Shown here: in pieces, positions 35,195-49,038 of the stretch
Layout of the letters: each line of letters begins with the position of its first letter
Position numbering within the stretch: position 1 is the stretch's first letter
NCBI RefSeq assembly: GCF_005938675.2
Contig: NZ_VCCH02000021.1
Coordinates: 1-64,000, forward strand
Reading direction: 5' to 3'
DNA from: Mycobacterium sp. KBS0706
GTDB lineage: Bacteria > Pseudomonadota > Alphaproteobacteria > DSM-16000 > Inquilinaceae
Length of the DNA stretch: 64,000 nucleotides
Notes under the pieces: generated by a model
What the model was told of the DNA's origin: nothing
Database searches by the model: none
The model's input: the letters and a program-made list of their open reading frames with translations, nothing else
Position numbers and translations under genes: made by a program

Positions 35195-35382
35195 GATGGC
35201 CTCGCTTCTTGTTCCGGCAGGGCGCGAGACCTCGGGGGCGGACCGTCGGGGACCCCTGGCGGCACCGCGCCTGGCCGGCCGGGTCCCTGTGGTTTCCCGC
35301 TTCCGGCCGCTGCGCTGCTGGGAACGATATCAGCAGGTGCGGCGGGCAATCGCAAGCCCATCCCGCCTGCCATCCGCGCAAG

Positions 35383-35410
35383 AAAAAACCCCGCCGTCGC
35401 CGGCGGGGTT
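35383..35410 (-). terminator. Rho-independent terminator of glnA
   Basis: On the minus strand a 10-bp perfect stem, aaccccgccg/cggcggggtt, with a four-base loop is followed directly by a run of T (TTTTCTT). It lies 23 bases after the glnA stop and is a textbook intrinsic terminator. Confidence 0.9.
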
Positions 35411-35433
35411 CTCTCGGGTCGAAACCGGTCCGA

Positions 35434-36846
35434 TCAGGCCGAGTAGTACATCTGGAACTCGATCGGGTGCGGGGTGTGCTCGAAGGCGTACACCTCTTCC
35501 CACTTCAGCTCGATATAGGCCTCGATCATGTCCTTGCTGAAGACGTCGCCCTTCAGCAGGAAGGCATGGTCGGCCTCGAGCGCCAGCAGCGCCTCGCGCA
35601 GCGAGCCGCAGACCGTCGGGACGTTCTTCAGCTCCTCCGGCGGCAGGTCGTACAGGTTCTTGTCCATCGCCTCGCCCGGATGGATCTTGTTCTGGATGCC
35701 GTCCAGGCCGGCCATCAGCATGCCCGAGAAGGCGAGGTAGGGGTTCGCGGTCGGGTCCGGGAACCGCACCTCGACGCGCTTGCCCTTCGGCGAGGCGACG
35801 TAGGGGATGCGGCAGGACGCCGAGCGGTTGCGGGCCGAATAGGCCAGCAGCACCGGCGCCTCGAAGCCCGGGATCAGCCGCTTGTAGCTGTTGGTCGACG
35901 GGTTGGTCAGGGCGTTCAGCGCCTTGGCGTGCTTGATGATGCCGCCGATATAGTACAGCGCAGTGTCCGACAGGTCGGCATAGCCCGACCCGGCGAAGGT
36001 CGGCTTGCCTTCCTTCCAGATCGACTGGTGGACATGCATGCCCGAGCCGTTGTCGCCCTTGACCGGCTTCGGCATGAAGGTCGCGCTCTTGCCATAGGCG
36101 TCGGCGACGTTGTGCACGACATACTTGAACGCCTGCAGCGCGTCGGCGCTCCTGATCAGGGTCTCGAACTTGATGCCCAACTCATGCTGCGAGGCGGCGA
36201 CCTCGTGGTGGTGCTTCTCGACCGTGACGCCCATCTCGGCCAGGGTCGTCAGCATCTCGGCGCGCAGGTCGTGCGCGGCATCGAGCGGCTGCACCGGGAA
36301 GTAGCCGCCCTTCGGCTGCACGCGGTGACCGCGGTTGCCGTCCGGATAGACCTTGCCGCTGTTCTCGGACGCATCCTCGCTGTCGAGGTAGTAGAAGCCC
36401 GAGGTCGTGCCCTGCTGGTAGCGCACGTCGTCGAAGATGAAGAATTCGGCTTCCGGGCCGAAATAGGCGGTGTCGCCGACGCCCAGCGACGCCATGTAGC
36501 GCTCCGCCGCCTTGGCGATCGAGCGCGGATCGCGGCTATAGGGCTGGCCGGTGGCCGGCTCCAGGATGTCACAGGTGATGTTCAGCTGCGCCTGGGCGGC
36601 GAAGGGGTCCATGACCGCGGTGTCGGCGTCCGGCATCAGGATCATGTCGGACTCGTTGATCGCCTTCCACCCGGCGATCGAGGAACCGTCGAACATGACG
36701 CCGTCGGTCAGCATGTCCTCGTCCACCGTCGAGACGTGCTGGCTGACGTGATGCACCTTCCCGCGGAAGTCGGTGAAACGGAAATCGACGTATTTGACGT
36801 CGTTCTCTTTGATCAGATCGAGGACCTTGGTCACACCGTCGGCCAT
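35434..36846 (-). CDS. glnA: Glutamine synthetase type I
   Basis: This 470-residue enzyme makes glutamine from glutamate, ammonia and ATP as a dodecamer. Features are [61 protein letters not shown] and [11 protein letters not shown]. The adenylylation tyrosine lies in [10 protein letters not shown] near residue 397, so activity can be switched by GlnE. Length and motifs are fully standard, in contrast to the two GS-like ligases at 4.5-8.9 kb. It lies 82 bases behind glnB and would share its sigma-54 promoter. A strong terminator follows. Confidence 0.97.
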   Translation of the reverse strand: MADGVTKVLDLIKENDVKYVDFRFTDFRGKVHHVSQHVSTVDEDMLTDGVMFDGSSIAGWKAINESDMILMPDADTAVMDPFAAQAQLNITCDILEPATGQPYSRDPRSIAKAAERYMASLGVGDTAYFGPEAEFFIFDDVRYQQGTTSGFYYLDSEDASENSGKVYPDGNRGHRVQPKGGYFPVQPLDAAHDLRAEMLTTLAEMGVTVEKHHHEVAASQHELGIKFETLIRSADALQAFKYVVHNVADAYGKSATFMPKPVKGDNGSGMHVHQSIWKEGKPTFAGSGYADLSDTALYYIGGIIKHAKALNALTNPSTNSYKRLIPGFEAPVLLAYSARNRSASCRIPYVASPKGKRVEVRFPDPTANPYLAFSGMLMAGLDGIQNKIHPGEAMDKNLYDLPPEELKNVPTVCGSLREALLALEADHAFLLKGDVFSKDMIEAYIELKWEEVYAFEHTPHPIEFQMYYSA

Positions 36847-36928
36847 GATGGTTTCTTCCTGTGTTTGGACTGTACGCGAGTGTTCTTATGAGAGGCGTTC
36901 TTGGGCGGCAAGCGCGGACGGCCGACGC

Positions 36929-38609
<1,681 letters not shown>

Positions 38610-38754
38610 GCCTTCCCCTGATGAGTGCGTCGTGGCGGACTATGCCGCCTTGCACGGCCCCGGTCATGCCCGGCAACGCCCTTGATCGGCGGGAATGCGT
38701 CTTGCGCTTGACGCCGAAGCGGCGATGCCTCATATGAGCCGCCGCTAACGCTGT

Positions 38755-38831
38755 GGCGGCCATAGCTCAGCTGGTAGAGCACTCGGTTGTGGTCCGAGAT
38801 GTCACGGGTTCGAGCCCCGTTGGTCGCCCCA
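38755..38831 (+). tRNA. tRNA-His (GTG)
   Basis: A full cloverleaf is visible. The acceptor gcggcca (38756-38762) pairs with tggtcgc (38821-38827), with the extra G-1 at 38755 opposite C73 at 38828, the tRNA-His hallmark. The anticodon stem ctcgg/ccgag encloses tt-GTG-gt (anticodon 38789-38791), the T-loop reads ttcgagc, and CCA is encoded at 38829-38831. Confidence 0.97.
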
Positions 38832-38888
38832 TTTCCCTTCTCGCCATCGTCTGATACGCCTGTCTCCACCGCATCGGAGGAGGCTGCC

Positions 38889-39674
38889 TTGTATCGACCG
38901 AACGCCGCGAAACGGAAGCTGCGGGCGGGTGAGCCCGTCTATGGCTGCTGGCAGGGCATCGGCCATTCGCTGATCTCCGAGCTGCTCGGCCTCGCCGGCT
39001 ACGACATCGTGCTGCTCGACCACGAGCACGGGCCAGCCGCGGTCGCCGACGCGGTGCCCAGCCTGCAGGCCCTGGCCGGCACCCCGGCCACCGGCATCGT
39101 CCGCATGCCCTGGAACGACCCGGTCTACGCCAAGCGCATCCTCGACATCGGCGCCGAGGGCGTGATGGTGCCGCAGGTCAATTCCAGGGCCGAGGCGGAG
39201 GCCGCGGTCGCCGCCTGCCGCTATCCGCCGGCCGGCATCCGCGGCGTCGCCTACGGCATCGCCCGCGGCGCCGATTTCGGCCTGGCGCCCGACTATCAGC
39301 AGACCATCAGCGACAACCTGCTGATCCTGTGCCAGATCGAGACCCGGCAGGCGGTGGAGGCGATTCCCGACATCGCCGCGGTCGACGGCGTCGACGGGCT
39401 GTTCATCGGCCCCTGGGACCTGTCCGGCAGCCTCGGCAAGCTCGGCCGCTTCGACGACCCGGAGGTGAGCGACACGATTCGCCGGGCCGAGCGCGCCATC
39501 CAGGACAGCGGCAAATGGCTCGGCTCGCTGCCCTCGCTCGGCCGCTCGCCGGCCGAGATGGTGCGGGATGGCTGCCGCATCGTCATCGGCCCGGCCGAGA
39601 TCACCCTGCTGCGCGACTCCGCCCGGGCCGACATCGCCGCCTTCAAGGAGGCGGTCGGGAAGATCGCGCAGTGA
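38889..39674 (+). CDS. HpcH/HpaI family aldolase
   Basis: This 261-residue class II aldolase-type TIM barrel shows YDIVLLDHEHGPAAV, GIVRMPWNDPVYAKRILDIG, EGVMVPQVNSRAEAEAAV, the RGVAYG loop, the metal-binding Glu in CQIETRQAVE and DGLFIGPWDLSGSLG. The family cleaves 2-keto-3-deoxy or 4-hydroxy-2-oxo acids; the specific substrate is unknown. The start is TTG 38889, fixed by CGGAGGAGG five bases upstream and only 57 bases after tRNA-His. Its stop overlaps the GTG start of nnrDE by four bases. Confidence 0.87.
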   Translation: MYRPNAAKRKLRAGEPVYGCWQGIGHSLISELLGLAGYDIVLLDHEHGPAAVADAVPSLQALAGTPATGIVRMPWNDPVYAKRILDIGAEGVMVPQVNSRAEAEAAVAACRYPPAGIRGVAYGIARGADFGLAPDYQQTISDNLLILCQIETRQAVEAIPDIAAVDGVDGLFIGPWDLSGSLGKLGRFDDPEVSDTIRRAERAIQDSGKWLGSLPSLGRSPAEMVRDGCRIVIGPAEITLLRDSARADIAAFKEAVGKIAQ

Positions 39675-41137
39675 CGATCTCCGACCTCGCCCTGCTGACC
39701 GCGGCGGAGATGGGCGAGGCCGACCGCCGCACCATCGCCGCCGGCACGCCCGGCATCGTGCTGATGGAGCGGGCAGGGGCGGCGGTGGCGCGGGCGATCC
39801 GCGCCCGCTGGTCGCCGCGCCCGGTCGCGGTGCTGTGCGGCCCCGGCAACAATGGTGGCGACGGCTATGTCATCGCCCGGCTGCTGGCGGAAAGGGGCTG
39901 GCCGGTGCGGCTGGCGTCGCTGGTCCCGGTCAAGGCCGTGAAGGGCGACGCGGCCGAGGCGGCGGCCCGATGGCAGGGCAGGATGGGGCAGGGCAGGGTG
40001 GAGCGGCCCGATCCCGCGGTGCTGGACGGCGCCGGGCTGATCGTCGACGCCCTGTTCGGCGCCGGGCTGAACCGGGCGCCGGAGGGCAGGGCCGCAGCGC
40101 TGATCGAGGCGATGGCGCGCTCCGGCCTGCCGGTGGTCGCGGTCGACGTGCCGAGCGGCCTGTTTGGCGACGACGGCTCGGCTCCCGGCCCGGTGGCGCC
40201 GGCGGCGCTGACCGTCACCTTCTTCCGCCGCAAGCCCGGCCATCTGTTGCTGCCCGGCCGCACCCTCTGCGGCGAGACCCGGGTCGCCGATATCGGCATC
40301 GAGCCGGCGGTGCTCGACGCGATCGGGCCGGTGCTGCACGAGAACGGGCCGGCGCTGTGGCGCGCCGCCCTGCCGCAGATGGCATCGTCGCAGCACAAAT
40401 ACGATCGCGGCCACCCGCTGATCCTCGCGGGCGGCAGCCTGACCGGCGCGGCCCGGCTGGCGGCCCGGGCGGCGCGGCGGGCCGGCGCCGGCCTGCTCAC
40501 CGTGGTGGCGCCCGAGGCGGCGCTGCCGGCCTTCCGCGCCGACTGGCCCGGGGCGATGGCGCTGCCGCTGGAGCGCTGGGACGGGCTGCTGGCCGACCGG
40601 CGCCTCGGCCCGGTGCTGATCGGCCCCGGCGGCGGGGCCGGGCCGGCGCTGCGCCAGGCGGTCGCGGCGGTGCAGGCCGCCGGCAAGTCGCTAGTGCTCG
40701 ATGCCGATGGCCTCGCCAGCTACGCCGGCGAGCCGCAGGCGCTGGCCGGGCTGCTGGACGCCGATTGCGTGCTGACGCCGCATCAGGGCGAGTTCGACAA
40801 GCTGTTCGGCAAGGCGGATGCGCCGCGCCTGGTCAGGGCCTGTGAGGCCGCGGCTTTGGTCGGCGCCGTGGTGGTGCTGAAGGGGGCAGATACCATCATC
40901 GCCGCGCCGGACGGGCGCGCGGCGGTCAACGCCAACGCACCGCCGACCCTGGCCACCGGCGGCACCGGCGACGTGCTGGCCGGCATCGTGCTGGGGCTTA
41001 AGGCGCAGGGTATGCCCGGCTTCGAGGCCGCCTGCGCCGCGGTCTGGCTGCACGGCGCGGCGGCGCAGCAGGTCGGCGCGGGGCTGATCGCCGAGGACGT
41101 GATCGACGCTCTGCCCCGGGTGCTCGACCGGCTGTAG
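39671..41137 (+). CDS. nnrDE: Bifunctional NAD(P)H-hydrate epimerase / ADP-dependent NAD(P)H-hydrate dehydratase
   Basis: This 488-residue repair enzyme has two domains. The N-terminal YjeF_N epimerase (about 1-205) has LTAAEMGEADRRTIAAG, CGPGNNGGDGYVIARLL and DALFGAGLNR. The C-terminal ribokinase-like dehydratase (about 215-488) has KYDRGHPLILAGG, LVLDADGL, LTPHQGEFDKL and TLATGGTGDVLAGIV. Together they return damaged hydrated NAD(P)H to NAD(P)H at the expense of ADP. The start is GTG 39671 in a GTGA overlap with the aldolase gene, so the two are coupled. Confidence 0.95.
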   Translation: MTISDLALLTAAEMGEADRRTIAAGTPGIVLMERAGAAVARAIRARWSPRPVAVLCGPGNNGGDGYVIARLLAERGWPVRLASLVPVKAVKGDAAEAAARWQGRMGQGRVERPDPAVLDGAGLIVDALFGAGLNRAPEGRAAALIEAMARSGLPVVAVDVPSGLFGDDGSAPGPVAPAALTVTFFRRKPGHLLLPGRTLCGETRVADIGIEPAVLDAIGPVLHENGPALWRAALPQMASSQHKYDRGHPLILAGGSLTGAARLAARAARRAGAGLLTVVAPEAALPAFRADWPGAMALPLERWDGLLADRRLGPVLIGPGGGAGPALRQAVAAVQAAGKSLVLDADGLASYAGEPQALAGLLDADCVLTPHQGEFDKLFGKADAPRLVRACEAAALVGAVVVLKGADTIIAAPDGRAAVNANAPPTLATGGTGDVLAGIVLGLKAQGMPGFEAACAAVWLHGAAAQQVGAGLIAEDVIDALPRVLDRL

Positions 41138-41261
41138 CCTCCGCGTTTTGCCTGTCGTCCGCAAAAACCCTGTGCTATGACCGCCCCTTCGCAGGGCCGA
41201 CTCCCTTCGCTGCGCGCCGTTTTGTGCGTGTTTTCGGGGGCACGCAGGGGTGGGGGTCTTC

Positions 41262-41346
41262 GCGGGCGTGGCGGAATTGGTAGACGCACTGGATTTAGGT
41301 TCCAGCGGCGAAAGCCGTGGGGGTTCAAATCCCTCCGCCCGCACCA
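41262..41346 (+). tRNA. tRNA-Leu (TAG)
   Basis: This is an 85-nt class II tRNA. The acceptor gcgggcg (41262-41268) pairs with cgcccgc, with discriminator A and encoded CCA (41344-41346). The anticodon stem ctgga/tccag encloses tt-TAG-gt, a variable arm lies around cggcgaaagccg, and the T-loop is ttcaaat. Confidence 0.96.
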
Positions 41347-41408
41347 TTGAACATCTCGACAGGGCACAGCACGACCGACCTGTCACATCGACGGATTCCT
41401 GAAGACCG

Positions 41409-42782
41409 ATGCAAGTGATCGAAACCAGCACCGAGGGTCTGCGGCACGAGTTCAAGATCGTCGTGCCGGCGGCCGACATCGAACAGCGCGTCCAGACGGA
41501 GCTCGTCAAGCTCGCGGGCCGGGTCAAGCTCCCGGGCTTCCGCCCCGGCAAGGTGCCGGTGTCGCTGATGAAGCAGCGCTACGGCAAGTCGGTCATGGGC
41601 GAGGTCCTGGAAGGGGCCGTCGACGAGGGCACCCGCAAGGCCCTGGACGAGCGCAACCTGCGCCCGGCCCTGCGCCCGAAGGTCGAGGTGACCAGCTTCG
41701 ACGAGGGCAAGGACCTCGAATACAAGGTCGATGTCGAGGTGCTGCCGGAGATCGCCGCGCCGGCCTTCGACAGCGTCGAGATCGACCGCCCGGTCGCCGA
41801 GGTGACCGAGGAGCAGATCTCCGCCGGCCTGCAGCGGATCGCCGAGACCCGCCGCAAATTCGAGCCGGTGACCGAGGAACGCGGCCTGGAGGCCGGCGAC
41901 GTCGCCGTCATCGACTTCGAGGGCAGCCTCGACGGCGCCGCGCCGAGCGAGGAGATGTCCGGCAAGGACCACCGCCTGGAGATCGGCTCGAACCGCTTCA
42001 TCCCGGGCTTCGAGGAGCAGCTGATCGGCAAGAAGCCGGGCGAGCACGTCACCGTCTCGCTGAGCTTCCCCGAGGAGTACCAGAGCCCCGAGCACGCCGG
42101 CAAGCCGGCGAAGTTCGAGGTCGACGTCAAGTCGATCGAGAAGGGCGTGGTGCCCGAGGTGAACGAGGATTTCGCCAAGGAACTGGGCTTCGAGGACCTC
42201 GAGGGCCTGCGCACCGCGGTCAAGGGCCAGACCGAGCAGGAGTTCGGCCGGGTGTCGCGCCTGCGCGCCAAGCGCAAGCTGCTCGACAAGCTGGCCGAGC
42301 TGGTCGATTTCGCCGTGCCGCAGGGCATGGTCGACCTGGAGTTCGACCAGATCTGGAAGCAGGTACAGCAGTCGATCGAGACCGGCGGCGACGACAATCC
42401 GGACAAGAACAAGCCGGAGGACGAGCTGAAGGCCGAGTACCGCGCCATCGCCGAGCGTCGGGTGCGCCTCGGCCTGCTGTTCGCCGAGATCGGCCGCGCC
42501 GAGAACGTCGAGGTGTCGCAGGAGGAGCTGAACCGCGCCCTGATCGCCGAGGCCCGCCGCTATCCGGGCCAGGAGCAGCAGGTGGTCGACTTCTTCCGCC
42601 AGAACCCGCAGGCGATCGAGAATCTGCGCGCGCCGCTGTTCGAGGAGAAGGTCGTCGACGTGATCCTCGGCAAGATCAAGGTCAACGACACCACCGTGAC
42701 GCCGGAGGAGCTGGCGCGCGACCCGGACGAGGACGAGGCGGAAGCCAAGCCGGCCGCCACCGACACCGCTTCCGGCGCTTGA
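41409..42782 (+). CDS. tig: Trigger factor
   Basis: This 457-residue ribosome-bound chaperone has the ribosome-docking signature GFRPGKVP at 43-50. The middle FKBP-type peptidyl-prolyl isomerase domain spans about 155-245 (GDVAVIDFEGSLDG, NRFIPGFEEQLIG, VSLSFPEEY). The C-terminal helical chaperone arms end in an Asp/Glu/Ala-rich tail. It catches nascent chains and assists folding. It lies upstream of clpP, clpX and lon as in most alphaproteobacteria and Escherichia coli. A structured 85-base gap follows. Confidence 0.97.
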   Translation: MQVIETSTEGLRHEFKIVVPAADIEQRVQTELVKLAGRVKLPGFRPGKVPVSLMKQRYGKSVMGEVLEGAVDEGTRKALDERNLRPALRPKVEVTSFDEGKDLEYKVDVEVLPEIAAPAFDSVEIDRPVAEVTEEQISAGLQRIAETRRKFEPVTEERGLEAGDVAVIDFEGSLDGAAPSEEMSGKDHRLEIGSNRFIPGFEEQLIGKKPGEHVTVSLSFPEEYQSPEHAGKPAKFEVDVKSIEKGVVPEVNEDFAKELGFEDLEGLRTAVKGQTEQEFGRVSRLRAKRKLLDKLAELVDFAVPQGMVDLEFDQIWKQVQQSIETGGDDNPDKNKPEDELKAEYRAIAERRVRLGLLFAEIGRAENVEVSQEELNRALIAEARRYPGQEQQVVDFFRQNPQAIENLRAPLFEEKVVDVILGKIKVNDTTVTPEELARDPDEDEAEAKPAATDTASGA

Positions 42783-42786
42783 TCGG

Positions 42787-42816
42787 TTGAAGGTCGCCGC
42801 GGACCTCCCCTAATGT
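42787..42816 (+). promoter_or_regulatory. Candidate RpoH (heat-shock) promoter for clpP
   Basis: ttgaag (42787-42792), 14 bases, then cccctaatgt (42807-42816) resembles the sigma-32 pattern CTTGAA-N13-15-CCCCATNT. It lies about 50 bases before the clpP start. The -10 part overlaps a hairpin, so structure could explain the sequence instead. Confidence 0.4.
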
Positions 42817-42832
42817 AGGGGCGAGCCGCGGC
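42796..42832 (+). terminator. Nested hairpin between tig and clpP
   Basis: An outer 7-bp stem gccgcgg/ccgcggc (42796-42802, 42826-42832) and an inner 6-bp stem cccca-type arm ccccta/tagggg (42807-42812, 42816-42821) are separated by symmetric four-base internal loops. No T run follows, so it may be a weak terminator, a processing site or part of the clpP leader. Confidence 0.5.
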
Positions 42833-42867
42833 GCCCTGCCGGCCCGCGCGAGCCTTTCGAGGAACGT

Positions 42868-43488
42868 ATGCCTCCGTATGAGCCGTCCATGAACGCCCTG
42901 GTCCCGATGGTCGTCGAGCAGACCAATCGCGGCGAGCGCGCCTATGACATCTATTCCCGCCTCCTGAAGGAGCGGATCATCTTTCTGACCGGGCCGATCT
43001 ACGACGAGCTGGCCAGCCTGGTCTGCGCCCAGCTGCTGTTCCTGGAATCGGAGAACCCGAAGAAGGACATCGCCTTCTACATCAACTCGCCGGGCGGGGT
43101 GATCACGGCGGGCATGGCGATCTACGACACCATGCAGTACATCCAGCCGCAGATCATGACCGTGTGCATCGGCCAGGCGGCGTCGATGGGCTCGCTGCTG
43201 CTGGCGGCCGGCGCCCCCGGCAAGCGCTTCGCCCTGCCGAACAGCCGGATCATGGTGCACCAGCCCTCCGGCGGCGCCCGCGGCCAGGCTTCGGACATCG
43301 AGATCCAGGCGCGCGAGATCCTCAAGCTGCGGCAGCGGCTGAACGAGGTCTACGTCAAGCACACCGGCCAGTCGCTCGAGGAGATCGAGCGCTCGATGGA
43401 CCGCGACAAGTTCATGTCGGCCGACGAAGCCAAGGGCTTCGGGATCGTCGACGAGGTCGTCGAGCGGCGTCCGACCGTTGCCGAATAA
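42868..43488 (+). CDS. clpP: ATP-dependent Clp protease proteolytic subunit ClpP
   Basis: This 206-residue serine protease forms a tetradecameric chamber. The catalytic Ser is in [14 protein letters not shown], the His in [11 protein letters not shown] and the Asp in RSMDRDKF, so the triad is complete, unlike the second ClpP at 29.5 kb. The short propeptide-like start [16 protein letters not shown] is normal. GAGGAA precedes the ATG. It lies between tig and clpX, its usual unfoldase partner. Confidence 0.97.
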   Translation: MPPYEPSMNALVPMVVEQTNRGERAYDIYSRLLKERIIFLTGPIYDELASLVCAQLLFLESENPKKDIAFYINSPGGVITAGMAIYDTMQYIQPQIMTVCIGQAASMGSLLLAAGAPGKRFALPNSRIMVHQPSGGARGQASDIEIQAREILKLRQRLNEVYVKHTGQSLEEIERSMDRDKFMSADEAKGFGIVDEVVERRPTVAE

Positions 43489-43695
43489 TCGATCTCTTTG
43501 CCCGCGGCCCTACCGATCCGGGCCGAAGGGCGCTATCTTGATTCGTGATGATGCGGATCTGCCTTGCGCCGGGACGAGCTTGTCGCAGGGTGGAGCCGCC
43601 GCCATCTGGAGGCAGCCGCATCCTGGCCCGCGAGTTCGTTTCCCCGCGGCGGGGGGCACGCGGATCGGTATCGCGGATGCGGAAGTGAGGCAGTG

Positions 43696-44961
43696 ATGGG
43701 TAAGACCGCAGGCGGTGACTCGAAGAACACGCTCTACTGCTCGTTCTGCGGCAAGAGCCAGCACGAGGTTCGCAAGCTGATTGCGGGCCCGACTGTGTTC
43801 ATCTGCGACGAGTGCGTCGAGTTGTGCACCGACATCATCCGCGAGGAAAACAAGACCACGCTGGTCAAGAACCGCGACGGGGTCCCGACGCCGAAGGACA
43901 TCCGCAAGGTTCTGGACGACTACGTGATCGGCCAGGAGCACGCGAAGAAGGTGCTCTCGGTCGCCGTGCACAACCACTACAAGCGGCTGGCGCATGGCCA
44001 GAAGAACGGCGAGGTCGAGCTCGCGAAGTCCAATATCCTGCTGATCGGGCCGACCGGCTGCGGCAAGACGCTGCTGGCCCAGACCCTGGCCCGCATCCTC
44101 GACGTCCCGTTCACCATGGCGGACGCGACGACGCTGACCGAGGCAGGCTATGTCGGCGAGGATGTCGAAAACATCATCCTCAAGCTGCTGCAGGCCGCCG
44201 ACTACAACGTCGAGCGGGCGCAGCGCGGCATCGTCTACATCGACGAGGTCGACAAGATCAGCCGCAAGTCGGACAACCCCTCGATCACCCGCGACGTCTC
44301 GGGCGAGGGCGTGCAGCAGGCCCTGCTGAAGATCATGGAAGGCACCATCGCTTCGGTGCCGCCCCAGGGCGGGCGCAAGCACCCGCAGCAGGAGTTCCTG
44401 CAGGTCGACACCACGAACATCCTGTTCATCTGCGGTGGCGCCTTCTCCGGGCTGGAGAAGATCATCTCGCAGCGCGGCCGCGGCAGCTCGCTCGGCTTCG
44501 GCGCCGATGTGCGCGGGCCGGATGAGCGGACGACCGGCGAGATCTTCAGCGAGGTCGAGCCCGAGGATCTGCTGAAATTCGGCCTGATCCCCGAATTCGT
44601 CGGCCGCCTGCCGGTGGTGGCGACGCTCGAGGACCTCGATTCCGAGGCGCTGATCGAGATCCTGTCCCGGCCGAAGAACGCGCTGGTGAAGCAGTACCAG
44701 CGCCTGTTCGAGATGGAGGACGTGCATCTGTCGCTGACCGACGATGCGCTGAAGGGCATCGCCAGCCGCGCCATCCAGCGCAAGACCGGCGCGCGCGGCC
44801 TGCGCTCGATCATGGAGAGCATCCTGCTCGAGCCGATGTACGACCTGCCGAGCATGAACGGCGTGGTCGAGATCGTGGTCAACCGCGAGGTGGTCGACGG
44901 CCGCGCCAAGCCGCTCCTGATCTACGCCGAGAAACAGCAGGACCGCGCTCCCGGCGCCTGA
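43696..44961 (+). CDS. clpX: ATP-dependent Clp protease ATP-binding subunit ClpX
   Basis: This is a 421-residue AAA+ unfoldase. The N-terminal zinc-binding domain has C15, C18, C37 and C40, Walker A is GPTGCGKT at 118-125, Walker B is IVYIDEVDK, the pore loop is GYVGEDVE and RGSSLGFGA is the region near the ClpP-contact loop. It recognises tagged substrates and feeds them into ClpP. ATG 43696 is preferred over earlier in-frame ATGs because it gives the family-typical MGKT...CSFCGKS start. The 207-base gap to clpP holds no gene. Confidence 0.97.
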   Translation: MGKTAGGDSKNTLYCSFCGKSQHEVRKLIAGPTVFICDECVELCTDIIREENKTTLVKNRDGVPTPKDIRKVLDDYVIGQEHAKKVLSVAVHNHYKRLAHGQKNGEVELAKSNILLIGPTGCGKTLLAQTLARILDVPFTMADATTLTEAGYVGEDVENIILKLLQAADYNVERAQRGIVYIDEVDKISRKSDNPSITRDVSGEGVQQALLKIMEGTIASVPPQGGRKHPQQEFLQVDTTNILFICGGAFSGLEKIISQRGRGSSLGFGADVRGPDERTTGEIFSEVEPEDLLKFGLIPEFVGRLPVVATLEDLDSEALIEILSRPKNALVKQYQRLFEMEDVHLSLTDDALKGIASRAIQRKTGARGLRSIMESILLEPMYDLPSMNGVVEIVVNREVVDGRAKPLLIYAEKQQDRAPGA

Positions 44962-44993
44962 CGCCGGGCCTGCGACAGATCCTGATCGACCTG

Positions 44994-45028
44994 ACAGCCG
45001 ATGCCTCCGGGCATCGGCTGTTTCGTTT
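44994..45028 (+). terminator. Rho-independent terminator of clpX
   Basis: A perfect 12-bp stem, acagccgatgcc (44994-45005) with ggcatcggctgt (45010-45021), has a tccg tetraloop followed by ttcgttt. It lies 32 bases after the clpX stop. Confidence 0.85.
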
Positions 45029-45119
45029 CATAATTACCGCTAAAGGCCGCCTTTGGCTTGCCACTGTGGCCCGATTGCGCTCTTGTGACCGGGTCATGAG
45101 GGCTGCAGCATTCCCGTCC

Positions 45120-45149
45120 CTTGAACGGCTTCCGGTCATCGCCACGTCT
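45120..45149 (+). promoter_or_regulatory. Candidate RpoH promoter for lon
   Basis: A perfect cttgaa (45120-45125), 16 bases, then ccacgtct (45142-45149) is a fair match to the heat-shock pattern. It lies about 84 bases before the lon start, in a 271-base gap that otherwise holds only the clpX terminator. Confidence 0.35.
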
Positions 45150-45232
45150 ATTGGGCGCGCCGGGTCTCCACCGTCCGGCGCCGGCGCGGCGCCGCTCCTC
45201 GGGCCGCTGCCCATCCCAGTAAGGCAGAACGC

Positions 45233-47638
<2,406 letters not shown>

Positions 47639-47845
47639 GGCATCGCGGCGGCCTTGGAACTTGGCAGAATTCCATGTGTTTCAGGGCCGCCGACGATTGA
47701 CCATGTTTCCGCGATACGCTTACATTTCGTGACGTTTCGGTGTCGGGAAAAGGCGCATCGAACGGTTGTCGGTTTGGAGAGTACCTAGCCTGTATCCGGC
47801 GAACCCGCCGGAACGACCAACACAGAGCCTGAAGGAGGCCGACAC

Positions 47846-48139
47846 GTGAACAAGAACGATCTCGTCGCACACGTCGCGGAAAGCACCGGTCTGTCGCGTG
47901 CCGATGCTGGCAACGCCATCGACAGCTTCATCGACGGTGTTACCCAGACGTTGACGAAGGGGGGGGAAGTCCGCCTCGTTGGGTTCGGCACCTTCGGCGT
48001 CGCGGCACGTGCCGCTTCGGAGGGCCGCAATCCGCGGACCGGCGAGACCATCAAGATCGCCGCCTCCAAGCAGGTCAAGTTCAAGGCCGGCAAGGGCCTG
48101 AAGGACTCCGTCAACAGCGCCGGCGGCAAGAAGAAGTAA
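47846..48139 (+). CDS. hupB: DNA-binding protein HU
   Basis: This 97-residue nucleoid protein has the full HU fold: MNKNDLVAHVAESTGLSRAD, the strand RLVGFGTFGVAARAAS, the beta-arm signature GRNPRTGETIKIAA and a basic helix ending GGKKK. It bends and compacts DNA. The start is GTG 47846 with a strong GAAGGAGG eight bases upstream. It follows lon after 207 bases, as in many proteobacteria, and is followed by an intrinsic terminator. Confidence 0.97.
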   Translation: MNKNDLVAHVAESTGLSRADAGNAIDSFIDGVTQTLTKGGEVRLVGFGTFGVAARAASEGRNPRTGETIKIAASKQVKFKAGKGLKDSVNSAGGKKK

Positions 48140-48163
48140 GCGCCTCCGCTTATGGACCCGAAC

Positions 48164-48197
48164 CGGCCGGTCGGCGCCTTGGCCCGACCGGCCGTTT
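48164..48197 (+). terminator. Rho-independent terminator of hupB
   Basis: A perfect 11-bp stem (cggccggtcgg at 48164-48174 with ccgaccggccg at 48184-48194) is followed by tttcat, 24 bases after the hupB stop. Confidence 0.8.
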
Positions 48198-48237
48198 CAT
48201 GTCCGGACCCCGCGGGATCGTCCCCGCGGGTCCGCCC

Positions 48238-48313
48238 GGGCGATTAGCTCAGTTGGTAGAGCATCGGTTTTACACACCGAGTGTCGGCGGTTCGAGCCCG
48301 TCATCGCCCACCA
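48238..48313 (+). tRNA. tRNA-Val (TAC)
   Basis: A 76-nt cloverleaf is visible. The acceptor gggcgat (48238-48244) pairs with atcgccc (48303-48309), with A73 and encoded CCA. The anticodon stem tcggt/accga encloses tt-TAC-ac, and the T-loop is ttcgagc. Confidence 0.96.
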
Positions 48314-48475
48314 GTTCCCGCCGCCGGTTTCCCGGCGGTATCGTTGCCTTGGTGGTCCAGAATTCAAGGGTTCGGAGCGCCGCGAAAATCCCGCACCGCC
48401 CGCTGGCAATTCAAGTTGACAGCCCCCGGTGGAGTGGGTATCTCAAGCGCCTCGCCGCGATGAGCGGCCAGATGC

Positions 48476-48552
<77 letters not shown>

Positions 48553-48625
48553 CTTCCTGTTTTCCGGTCTCGCTCCGGGTTTCGGCGCTCCGCCGAAGGC
48601 CCTGTGATCGTTGCCGGCACCCTGC

Positions 48626-48702
<77 letters not shown>

Positions 48703-49038
48703 CTTCCTCCGACCATCACCGATATTTGCCGGGCCGGCCTCGTCTTCGACGGGCGCAGCGGCCCTTGCTGCATTTGGACGCGGCTGGACGCGCCGGTCCA
48801 ACTGGCTGTCCGCGGCATCGTCCGGAAGCGCGAAGATCCCAGCAAAATCATGCGGTTGAGAAGCATTCGCATCTACAAAATGTGGCGGAAATTCGCTTCT
48901 CTCGTCCGACATGCCGGCCTATAAAGGCCGCGCCGGAAGGGCGGCCGTGACGGACGGCCCTTCACGACGAAGAAAGAGATTTGGGGTGGAGCGCCTGCCG
49001 ATCAAGATCGCGCAGGCTCCACGTGTGACGGGTGAGCG
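48703..49038. other. 336-base gap upstream of the nuo operon
   Basis: No gene is seen. The segment should hold the nuo promoter. tataaa at 48920-48925 could be a -10 but no convincing -35 lies 17 bases before it. It is embedded in the small inverted repeat cggcc-tataa-aggccg. The stretch 48840-48900 is locally AT-richer. Confidence 0.4.

Noticed and set aside
45118-45152. Firm RpoH promoter for lon
   Set aside because: Only the -35 is strong; the -10 is partial, so it is listed as a low-confidence candidate rather than a finding.
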